The position numbers and the translations under genes are program-made. From the NCBI GenBank assembly GCA_003240855.1, contig QFNN01000082.1, positions 1 to 13,570 on the forward strand: 13,570 nucleotides of DNA, read 5' to 3'. The stretch is from Sphingomonas sanxanigenens. Lineage in GTDB: Bacteria > Pseudomonadota > Alphaproteobacteria > Sphingomonadales > Sphingomonadaceae. The notes beneath the pieces were generated by a model, which saw nothing but the letters and a program-made list of their open reading frames with translations, had not been told where the DNA came from and made no database searches. Below, piece after piece: positions 1 to 5,894 of this stretch (position 1 is the first letter of the stretch; each line of letters starts with the position of its first letter).

Positions 1-1
1 A

Positions 2-139
2 GAGGCGTGGCGCGGGCTGGGGCTGTCGTTGCTGCGCGCGGGCGAACAGACGGAGGGGCAGGCGGCGCTGAGAGATTATCTGACGCGTCGGCCCGATGCT
101 TCGGACCGCGGGATGATCGCGATGCTGGTGGGGGCCTGA
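2..139 (+). CDS. C-terminal end of a TPR-like protein (5' end outside window)
   Basis: Frame 2 is open from the window edge to a TGA at 137-139 and gives about 45 residues. The stretch AWRGLGLSLLRAG, then ALRDYLTRRPDASDRGMI, has the helix-turn-helix residue spacing of a tetratricopeptide repeat. It also resembles the tail of bacterial TPR proteins, including the TPR end of some M48-type periplasmic proteases. The next gene begins one base after this stop, so the two are probably co-transcribed and translationally coupled. The N-terminal domain that would fix the function lies outside the window, so only the TPR-like character is claimed. Confidence 0.6.
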   Translation, partial: EAWRGLGLSLLRAGEQTEGQAALRDYLTRRPDASDRGMIAMLVGA

Positions 140-140
140 A

Positions 141-749
141 ATGCCGACGATGCGCGGCGTGGCGCTGGCCATCCTGCTGGCGATGGCCGGGGAGGGGGCG
201 GCTTCGGCGGCGAAGCTGATGCGCAGGGATGTGCCGGTCGCCGTCGCCAGGTCCGAATTGACGGTGACGCCCGCCGAGGACTGGAACCGGATCGGAACGC
301 GTCCGGGGCGCAATGCCGAGAGCTGGACGCTCGACGGGCTCGGGCTCAACGATCTGACCTTCTACGGCGGGATCGCCGACGACCGCACGCTGTTCCGCGA
401 TGCGCGGCGCAAGACCGATCCGCTGCCGCGCTATTCCAGAACGATGCTGGCGCCTGACATCGCGCGGCTTTTTGAAAGCAGCTACCGCGTCGCCGCCGGC
501 ACCTCGCTGATGGCGATCGACATGATCGAGCCGGCGCGCTTCGCGGGCCGTCCCGGCTTTCGCTTCGCCTATCACTTCACGCTGCAGGGCGAGGAGGTGC
601 GCCGCAAGGGCGAGGCGACGGGCGCGGTAGTCGACGGGCGGCTCTATCTGATCGCCTTCGAGGCGCCCGAGATCCATTATTTCGACGCCGGAATCGAGAG
701 GGCGCGGGCGATCATCGCCAGCGCACGGATCGTGCCGATCGTCAAATAG
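141..749 (+). CDS. Secreted/periplasmic protein of unknown function (202 aa)
   Basis: The gene starts one base after the upstream stop, with a G-rich stretch (130-134) as a possible ribosome binding site. Residues 1-23 form a typical Sec signal peptide: a short basic start, a hydrophobic ALAILLAMAG core and an ASA-A cleavage site. The mature part has a WNR...RPG segment (48-56), then SWTLDGLGLNDLTFYGGI (61-78), LAPDIARLFESSYR (103-116) and a C-terminal block with VVDGRLYLIAFEAP (163-176). It has no transmembrane helix after the signal and no catalytic motif I recognise. The beta-rich pattern suggests a soluble periplasmic or lipid-binding domain, but this is inference. I recall similar uncharacterised proteins in sphingomonads; no function is assigned. 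A second in-frame Met at codon 4 is an alternative start. Confidence 0.8.
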   Translation: MPTMRGVALAILLAMAGEGAASAAKLMRRDVPVAVARSELTVTPAEDWNRIGTRPGRNAESWTLDGLGLNDLTFYGGIADDRTLFRDARRKTDPLPRYSRTMLAPDIARLFESSYRVAAGTSLMAIDMIEPARFAGRPGFRFAYHFTLQGEEVRRKGEATGAVVDGRLYLIAFEAPEIHYFDAGIERARAIIASARIVPIVK

Positions 750-766
750 CGAGACTCCTTGCATTC

Positions 767-845
767 CGTCATTGCGAGCGCAGCGAAGCAATCTGGTCTC
801 GATGGTTGCCATCTCTTGGATTGCTTCGCTGCGCCCCCAATGACG
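767..845. repeat. REP-like extragenic palindrome
   Basis: Two 27-base arms (767-793 and 819-845) are reverse complements at 25 of 27 positions, separated by a 25-base loop. The arms carry the sequence GCAGCGAAGCAATC and its complement. The arm resembles the GTCATTGCGAGC-type extragenic palindromes that are common in many proteobacterial genomes. It lies 17 bases after the stop of the secreted-protein gene and could fold in its transcript, protecting the 3' end or weakening read-through. It lacks a T-tract, so it is not a classical terminator. Confidence 0.8.
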
Positions 846-891
846 AAAAGCGGCGATTGGAGGTGATCGGCGGCCGATATGTCCGATCCGC

Positions 892-919
892 TTGCCCTTC
901 CGGCCTCTCCTGTTATAGA
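892..919 (+). promoter_or_regulatory. Possible sigma-70-type promoter of tRNA-Leu
   Basis: A TTGCCC box (892-897) is followed after 16 bases by TATAGA (914-919). The tRNA starts 24 bases further on, which would leave a leader of roughly 15 bases. The -10 match is good and the -35 match is partial; no experiment supports it. Confidence 0.45.
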
Positions 920-942
920 CGCCGCCGACCGGCGGTCCTGAA

Positions 943-1027
943 GCGGGCGTGGCGGAACTGGTAGACGCGCCAGATTTAGGTTCTGGTATCGCAAGATGTG
1001 GGGGTTCGAGTCCCTTCGCCCGCACCA
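943..1027 (+). tRNA. tRNA-Leu (anticodon UAG)
   Basis: The 7-bp acceptor stem pairs GCGGGCG (943-949) with CGCCCGC (1017-1023), followed by discriminator A and an encoded CCA (1025-1027). The anticodon stem CCAGA/TCTGG (970-974, 982-986) encloses a 7-base loop with TAG at 977-979, which reads CUA-type leucine codons. The long variable arm after the anticodon stem is the class II feature expected of tRNA-Leu. The T arm contains GGTTCGAGTCC. No terminator is visible before tig, which begins 64 bases downstream, so read-through into tig is possible. Confidence 0.97.
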
Positions 1028-1091
1028 GTCCGAGCGCCCCGAGCGCAGGACCGGCCAAAGATATTCAGCTTGAAAAGGCTTGTTGACCGAG

Positions 1092-2675
1092 ATGCAGACT
1101 GTCGAGACGTTGAACGAAGGCCTGAAGCGCGCCTACACGCTGACCATCACCGCCAAGGATATCGACAAGCGCGTCGATGCCGAGCTGAAGTCCGTCGCGC
1201 CGCAGGTGCGCATGCCCGGCTTCCGCCCCGGCAAGGTGCCCGCCAATCTGGTGCGCAAGATGCACGGCCCGGCGCTGACGCAGGACGCGCTCAACAGTTC
1301 GATCCAGGAAGGCGTGCAGAAGATTCTCGCCGACAACCAGATTCGCCCGGCCATGCAGCCTGCGGTCGAGCTGGTCGAAGGCTATGAGCCCGGCAAGGAT
1401 GCCGAAGTGAAGGTGACGCTGGAAGTCCTGCCCGACGTTCCGGCCCCGCAGATCGAAGGCCTGAAGCTCGAACGCCTCGTCGTTCCCGTGACCGACGCCG
1501 AGATCGACGCGCAGGTCGAGCGCCTCGCCCAGCAGAACAAGAGCTGGGAAGAGACGAAGGCGACCTACAAGGCGAAGGCCGGCGACCTCGTGACCATGGA
1601 CTTCGTCGGCAAGGTCGACGGCGTCGAGTTCGAGGGCGGCAAGGGCGAAGGCATGTCGGTCGAGATCGGATCGGGCCAGCTCATCCCCGGTTTCGAGGAC
1701 CAGCTCGTCGGCGTGAAGGCCAATGACGAAAAGACGATCGAGGTTTCCTTCCCCGAGGATTATGGCGCCAGCCACCTCGCCGGCAAGCCCGCGACCTTCG
1801 ACCTCGTCATCACCGAGGTGAAGTCGCCCAAGGCGACGGTCGCCGACGATGAGTTCGCCAAGCAGCTCGGCCTCGAAAGCCTGGAGCAGCTCCGCGAGCT
1901 GTTCAAGGGGCAGGTCGAGCAGGAGCATAACGGGCTGACCCGCACGCACATGAAGCGTCGCCTGCTCGATCAGCTTGCCGCCGCGCATGATTTCGAGGTT
2001 CCGCCGTCGATGGTCGACGCCGAGTTCCAGCAGATCTGGGCGCAGCTTGAGCATGAAGCGAGCCACGAGGCCGATCCGGCCGCCGCGCTTGCCGAGATCG
2101 AGAAGGATCGCGAGGATTATCGCGCGATCGCGGTGCGCCGCGTCCGCCTGGGCCTGCTGCTCTCCGAGATCGGCCAGGCCAACGGCGTCGAGGTCAGCGC
2201 GCATGAAATGAACCACCTCGTCCAGCAGGCGGCGATGCAATATGCGCCCAAGGATCGCGAGCGCTTCGTCCAGTATCTGCAGCAGGAGCCGATGGCCGCC
2301 GCCCAGCTCCGCGCGCCGCTGTATGAGGACAAGGTCGTCGACTTCCTGTTCTCGAAGGCCGACATCAACGAGCGCGAGGCGACCCGCGAGGAAATCGAGG
2401 CCGAGATCGAATCGGACGAGGACGGCCACGTCCACGGCCCGGACTGCGGCCACGATCATCACGACCATGGCAAGAAGCCGGCCGCGAAGAAGGCGGTGAA
2501 GGAAGAGGCCAAGGCCGAGGACGCCGCCGCCGAGGAAGCGCCGAAGCCGGCCGCGAAGAAGGCCGCGCCGAAGAAAGCCGCGACCGCCAAGGCTGACGAG
2601 GCCGAGACGGTCGAAGCCAAGCCCGCGGCCAAGAAGCCGGCGGCGAAGAAGGCGCCGGCCAAGAAGGCGGAATAA
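1092..2675 (+). CDS. tig: Trigger factor, ribosome-associated chaperone with extended C-terminus
   Basis: Trigger factor binds the ribosome at the peptide exit and shields nascent chains; it also has prolyl isomerase activity. Residues 43-50 (GFRPGKVP) match the ribosome-docking signature, seen as GFRKGKVP in E. coli at the same position. The FKBP-like isomerase domain lies at about 163-246 (AGDLVTMDFVG to VITEVKSP), and the helical chaperone domain at about 250-430. The protein is 527 aa against 432 in E. coli. The extra length is a His-rich stretch (446-459, HVHGPDCGHDHHDH), then a Lys/Ala-rich tail (461-527) of repeated PAAKKA-like units. ATG 1092 was chosen because it aligns the docking motif with the family; upstream TTG codons at 1080 and 1083 are in frame but less likely. 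An AAAAGG stretch (1073-1078) is a rather distant ribosome binding site. It lies upstream of clpP, as in many bacteria. Confidence 0.96.
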   Translation: MQTVETLNEGLKRAYTLTITAKDIDKRVDAELKSVAPQVRMPGFRPGKVPANLVRKMHGPALTQDALNSSIQEGVQKILADNQIRPAMQPAVELVEGYEPGKDAEVKVTLEVLPDVPAPQIEGLKLERLVVPVTDAEIDAQVERLAQQNKSWEETKATYKAKAGDLVTMDFVGKVDGVEFEGGKGEGMSVEIGSGQLIPGFEDQLVGVKANDEKTIEVSFPEDYGASHLAGKPATFDLVITEVKSPKATVADDEFAKQLGLESLEQLRELFKGQVEQEHNGLTRTHMKRRLLDQLAAAHDFEVPPSMVDAEFQQIWAQLEHEASHEADPAAALAEIEKDREDYRAIAVRRVRLGLLLSEIGQANGVEVSAHEMNHLVQQAAMQYAPKDRERFVQYLQQEPMAAAQLRAPLYEDKVVDFLFSKADINEREATREEIEAEIESDEDGHVHGPDCGHDHHDHGKKPAAKKAVKEEAKAEDAAAEEAPKPAAKKAAPKKAATAKADEAETVEAKPAAKKPAAKKAPAKKAE

Positions 2676-2729
2676 GGATCTGCGCGGGCGCCGTCATCCC
2701 GGCGGCGCCGATCATGCAGGGGGTGCGAT

Positions 2730-3665
2730 GTGACTGACGTACCGCTTCGCGTTGCCGTCCTTCTGCCCTGCTATAATGAGGAAGCCGCGATCGCGCAGAC
2801 GATCGCGGGTTTCCGTGCGGCGCTCCCCTCCGCAACCATCTATGTTTACGACAATAACAGCCGCGATCGCACGATCGAGGTGGCGCGCGCGGCCGGTGCA
2901 GTCGTGCGCAGCGAGCGGATGCAGGGCAAGGGGCATGTCGTCCGCCGGATGTTCGCGGACATCGAGGCCGACGTCTATGTGATGGCTGACGGCGACGCGA
3001 CCTATGACGCCTCCGCCGCCCCCGCGATGGTCGCCAAGCTGGTCGACGAACAGCTCGACATGGTGGTCGGCGCGCGCGAATCCGAAGTTCAGGCCGCCTA
3101 CCGGCGCGGCCATATACTCGGCAACCGGCTGCTCACGGGCCTGCTCGCCAGGATGTTCGGCCAGAGTTTCAGCGATATATTGTCGGGCTACCGCGTCTTT
3201 TCGCGCCGTTTCGTGAAGAGCTTCCCCGTGTTGTCCGCCGGTTTCGAGATCGAGACCGAGATGAGCGTCCACGCGCTGGAACTGGCGATGCCGGTGGGCG
3301 AGGTGGTGACGCGCTATGGCGCGCGGCCGGAGGGATCGGTGTCGAAGCTCGCCACTTATCGCGACGGCTGGCGCATCCTCAAGACGATGGGCAATCTCTA
3401 TCGTTCGGAACGACCGGTTTCTTTTTTCGGCATCGTCGCGGCGGCGTTGGCTTTGCTCGGGCTGGCGCTGATCGTGCCGCTGGCGATCACCTATATGGAA
3501 ACGGGCCTCGTCCCCCGCCTGCCGACCGTGGTATTCGTGACCGGGCTTGGCATCACCGCGGTGCTCAGCATCTTCGCCGGCCTGATCCTCGATACGGTGA
3601 CGAAGGGGCGGCGCGAAGTCAGGCGGCTTGCCTATCTGTCATTCCCGGCGCCCGGCGCCGACTGA
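2730..3665 (+). CDS. GT2 family glycosyltransferase, polyprenyl-phosphate sugar synthase type, with two C-terminal TM helices
   Basis: This is a GT-A fold enzyme of family 2, of the kind that moves a sugar from a nucleotide-sugar to a polyprenyl phosphate at the inner face of the cytoplasmic membrane. Visible motifs are LLPCYNEE (11-18), DNNSRDRT (41-48), the metal-binding ADGDATYD (86-93) and the acceptor-side SDILSGYRVFSRRF (148-161). Two hydrophobic helices follow, at about 231-254 and 264-290, then a basic tail. The layout resembles DPM1-like synthases with membrane anchors. The start is GTG at 2730, supported by AGGGGG at 2718-2723; the ATG at 2728 is out of frame and hits TGA at once. 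The last 47 bases overlap the 3' end of the opposing membrane glycosyltransferase gene. The sugar specificity cannot be read from the sequence. Confidence 0.88.
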   Translation: MTDVPLRVAVLLPCYNEEAAIAQTIAGFRAALPSATIYVYDNNSRDRTIEVARAAGAVVRSERMQGKGHVVRRMFADIEADVYVMADGDATYDASAAPAMVAKLVDEQLDMVVGARESEVQAAYRRGHILGNRLLTGLLARMFGQSFSDILSGYRVFSRRFVKSFPVLSAGFEIETEMSVHALELAMPVGEVVTRYGARPEGSVSKLATYRDGWRILKTMGNLYRSERPVSFFGIVAAALALLGLALIVPLAITYMETGLVPRLPTVVFVTGLGITAVLSIFAGLILDTVTKGRREVRRLAYLSFPAPGAD

Positions 3666-4938
3666 TCGCCGATCGCACCGGCAATCGCGCGGCGAGATCG
3701 CACGCCATGAACAGCGTCAGCCCGAAGATCACGTAGCGATAGCGCAATATGGGTTGCGTAATCATGTAAGGCAGGATCGGCAGCAGAACCATCAAAGCCG
3801 GATAGACCATGGTCGGCTGGCGGCGGGGCGCGATGCTGGCGATCCACAGCAGCGCGAGCGCGGCGCAGATCCAGGCGACGGCCAGCTTGACGATCGTGCC
3901 CGATCCGCGCTCGCTCCAGTACCAGGCAGGCGGGAACAGCATTTCGCCCAGATGGCGAAGCGCGAGCGTCGCGGCATCGGCCGGGTGGGCCGCGATCCAG
4001 GCTTTGGTCCGTTTGCCGAGCGCTTCGGCATAGGCCTGTTCGCCGCCCGCCGCCTTCAGCCGGGCCAGCGCCGCATCGGATGCGGTCGGGTGGATTTCCG
4101 CCATGCGATCACGAAAGGTCCGCTCCGGATCATGGGTGTGGACCGCCGCCGGATTCATGCCCAGCGTCAGTTCCAGCCCGAAATTGCTCCTGAGCCAGAT
4201 CGGCGCGCCCATGGCCTGTTCGTTACGGATCGCCCAGGGGACGAGGAACAGCGCAAGGCCGGCGGTTGCGGCGACGATCGCCCCGGGCCAGCGTTTCGGG
4301 GGAAGGCGCCGGGCCGTCAGGAAAGCGGCGCCGGCATAGCAGGCGACGCCAAGCTGCGGCGCGATGAAGAAAACCAGACCCGCAGCCAATGCGATCCCGA
4401 CGATCGCGCGCCAGTCTATCGCGGGCGCGCGATCGAGCCGGATGAGCATCAGCAGATAGGCAAGACCCGTGCTTGTCGCGAGCGCGCCTTCCCACACACG
4501 GAAATTGGACGTCTCCAGGTGGACGTTGAGCGGGAGCAGGCAGGCGATGGCGAGCGCGGCGACCCGGCTGAATCGCGACGCGCCCAGTTCGCGAAAGATC
4601 AGGTAGAGGAGCAGGAAAGACAGCAGCGTGAGGCCGATCGACCAGCCGGCCAACAGGGTCTCGGCCGCCGGCGTGCGGACGCCGAGCAGATAATAGACGC
4701 CGCCCGCGATCAGGGGCGAGATGGGCAGGACATGGGCGCTTGGGCCGCTGTCGGGCGAGAAGGCGTTGGCATAGGCGCCCGTGCGGGCCAGGCTGATGGC
4801 AATGTCGGGCGCTTCGCCGATCGCGTAGCTTGGCTCGCTGCGGGTCGACAACCAGGCGATCCGCTCCGCCGCGCCGAGCAGAAGCAGCGCGACGACGGAG
4901 CGGGGCGATGCAAGGACGCTGTCCAACATCTTCGGCAC
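3619..4938 (-). CDS. Multi-pass membrane protein, GT-C type (GT39/ArnT-like) glycosyltransferase
   Basis: This 439-aa integral membrane protein has about 8-10 predicted helices. After the first helix comes a periplasmic loop with acidic residues (GEAPDIAISLARTG, 41-54) and then HVLPISPLIAGG (69-80), the pattern seen in GT-C enzymes that use a polyprenyl-phosphate-linked sugar. The motif PWAIRNEQAMGAPIW (234-248) followed by LRSNFGLELTLGMNP (249-263) is typical of bacterial GT39-like membrane proteins. Near the end is LRYRYVIFG (398-406). The reading frame extends 63 codons further upstream, but the GTG at 4938 sits 6 bases after a strong AAGGAGGA, which decides the start; ATG at 4929 is the alternative. 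The gene is divergent from clpP and convergent with the GT2 gene. Function as a sugar transferase is inferred from fold and motifs; the acceptor is unknown. Confidence 0.78.
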   Translation of the reverse strand: MPKMLDSVLASPRSVVALLLLGAAERIAWLSTRSEPSYAIGEAPDIAISLARTGAYANAFSPDSGPSAHVLPISPLIAGGVYYLLGVRTPAAETLLAGWSIGLTLLSFLLLYLIFRELGASRFSRVAALAIACLLPLNVHLETSNFRVWEGALATSTGLAYLLMLIRLDRAPAIDWRAIVGIALAAGLVFFIAPQLGVACYAGAAFLTARRLPPKRWPGAIVAATAGLALFLVPWAIRNEQAMGAPIWLRSNFGLELTLGMNPAAVHTHDPERTFRDRMAEIHPTASDAALARLKAAGGEQAYAEALGKRTKAWIAAHPADAATLALRHLGEMLFPPAWYWSERGSGTIVKLAVAWICAALALLWIASIAPRRQPTMVYPALMVLLPILPYMITQPILRYRYVIFGLTLFMACDLAARLPVRSAISRRRAPGMTDRQAA

Positions 4939-4944
4939 GACCTG

Positions 4945-4952
4945 TCCTCCTT
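4945..4952 (-). promoter_or_regulatory. Strong ribosome binding site that sets the GT-C gene start
   Basis: On the minus strand this reads AAGGAGGA, close to the perfect anti-Shine-Dalgarno complement. It is separated by 6 bases from a GTG codon at 4938. This favours the shorter protein over the 502-codon open frame. Confidence 0.75.
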
Positions 4953-4995
4953 GCGAGAGCGGCCTGGCGGCGCTCGTGTGGGAATCGGGTGCGAC

Positions 4996-5022
4996 CCTAT
5001 GTTTTTGGCCTATGTTTCTGGC
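4996..5022. repeat. 13-bp tandem repeat in the clpP / GT-C divergent spacer
   Basis: CCTATGTTTTTGGC (4996-5009) is followed immediately, sharing one base, by CCTATGTTTCTGGC (5009-5022), with a single difference. It lies in the 202-base region between two divergently transcribed genes, where a regulator site would be expected. No known operator is recognised. Confidence 0.7.
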
Positions 5023-5087
5023 TTTGTCGCGGAGGCTATGGCGCGGGCCGGCCCAAGGCAAGGGGATCCGGGGCGAAGAGGCAGGGG

Positions 5088-5119
5088 CTTGCGCCCGGCG
5101 CGGCGACATCCGATGTAGG
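5088..5119 (+). promoter_or_regulatory. RpoH (sigma-32)-like heat-shock promoter candidate for clpP
   Basis: CTTG at 5088-5091 is followed after exactly 18 bases by CCGATGTAGG (5110-5119). The alphaproteobacterial RpoH consensus, as I know it, is CTTG, 17-18 bases, CYTATNTNNG. Only the third base of the -10 box differs. The box ends 21 bases before the clpP start codon, which would give a short leader carrying the GGAG site. ClpP is a known heat-shock gene in related bacteria. The match is by eye and not tested. Confidence 0.5.
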
Positions 5120-5140
5120 CGAGGCAAATACGGAGCCTCT

Positions 5141-5788
5141 ATGTCCTATCCCGATCATGCTGACATCGCCAACGCGCTCGTGCCCATCGTCATCGAGCAG
5201 TCGAACCGCGGCGAGCGCAGCTTCGACATTTATTCGCGCCTGCTGCGCGAGCGGATCATCTTCGTCACCGGCCAGGTCGAGGACCATATGGCCTCGCTGA
5301 TCACCGCCCAGTTGCTCTTCCTCGAGTCCGAGAACCCGAAGAAGGACATCTACATGTACATCAACTCGCCGGGCGGCGTGGTGACGGCGGGTCTCGCGAT
5401 CCACGACACTATGCAGTATATCCGCCCGCGCGTGGGCACGGTCTGCATCGGTCAGGCGGCGTCGATGGGCAGTTTCCTGCTCTCGGCCGGCGAACCGGGA
5501 ATGCGCGTCGCGCTCACCAACAGCCGGATCATGATCCACCAGCCCTCGGGCGGCGCCCAGGGCATGGCGGCGGACATCGAGATCCAGGCGCGCGAAATCC
5601 TGCGCATGCGTCACCGGCTCAACTCGCTCTACGCCAAATATACCGGCAAGAGCCTGGACGAGATCGAGACGGCCATGGATCGCGACAAGTTTATGGAAGC
5701 CGACGAAGCCAAGGCCTTCGGCCTGATCGACGAAGTGTTCGAGAAGCGCCCGACCCCGGCCGACGAGCCGAGCCAGGCGGCCGCGTAA
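5141..5788 (+). CDS. clpP: ATP-dependent Clp protease proteolytic subunit ClpP
   Basis: ClpP is the serine protease that forms a barrel of two seven-membered rings and degrades proteins fed by ClpX or ClpA in the cytosol. The 215-aa protein carries the full catalytic triad: Ser108 in GQAASMGS, His133 in MIHQPSGG and Asp182 in MDRDKF. The spacing is the same as in E. coli ClpP. The oxyanion-side motif YINSPGG (74-80) is also present. ATG 5141 has GGAG at 5132-5135 with a 5-base gap. The open frame extends 55 codons further upstream, but that part resembles no ClpP N-terminus and covers the promoter candidate. Its partner clpX follows after 106 bases. The C-terminal tail after residue 203 is Pro/Ala-rich and probably disordered. 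Confidence 0.97.
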   Translation: MSYPDHADIANALVPIVIEQSNRGERSFDIYSRLLRERIIFVTGQVEDHMASLITAQLLFLESENPKKDIYMYINSPGGVVTAGLAIHDTMQYIRPRVGTVCIGQAASMGSFLLSAGEPGMRVALTNSRIMIHQPSGGAQGMAADIEIQAREILRMRHRLNSLYAKYTGKSLDEIETAMDRDKFMEADEAKAFGLIDEVFEKRPTPADEPSQAAA

Positions 5789-5833
5789 AACAGGCGATGC
5801 CGGAACGAAAAATTCGGCATTGTCGAATAGAAG

Positions 5834-5880
5834 GGGGCCGCGCTAGGATGCGTGGCCCCAAACGGCCCGCAGTACGGGCC
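5834..5880 (+). other. Two consecutive hairpins in the clpP-clpX spacer
   Basis: The first hairpin (5834-5859) has a 9-bp stem, GGGGCCGCG against CGTGGCCCC with one G-U pair, and an 8-base loop. The second (5864-5880) pairs GGCCCG with CGGGCC over a 5-base loop and ends exactly where the clpX ribosome binding site AAAGGAA begins (5881). A weaker stem, ATGCCG/CGGCAT, lies at 5797-5820. None is followed by a T-tract, so they are more likely mRNA stability or attenuation elements than terminators. Confidence 0.6.
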
Positions 5881-5894
5881 AAAGGAATGTGTGA

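Noticed and set aside
998..1387. An open frame beginning inside tRNA-Leu
   Set aside because: Its first codons are the tRNA T arm and the rest overlaps tig in another frame. An open frame at 10228-10575 running through tRNA-Val was dropped for the same reason.
2687..2709. GGCGCCG/CGGCGCC hairpin after tig as an intrinsic terminator
   Set aside because: The 7-bp stem is followed by no T-tract, and such short GC palindromes are frequent in this DNA.
4996..5005. CCTATGTTT of the tandem repeat as an RpoH -10 box
   Set aside because: It fits the -10 pattern well but no CTTG lies 17-18 bases upstream of either copy. The CTTG at 5088 is a better candidate.
3628..5118. A 496-codon plus-strand open frame opposite the GT-C gene
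   Set aside because: Its translation is Arg/Gln/Gly-rich with no domain or hydrophobic segment, while the minus strand encodes clear membrane helices with a strong ribosome binding site. It is an antisense artefact of high GC.
4976..5140. N-terminal extension of ClpP to the first ATG of the open frame
   Set aside because: The extra 55 residues resemble no ClpP sequence, the segment covers the divergent control region, and ATG 5141 has its own ribosome binding site.
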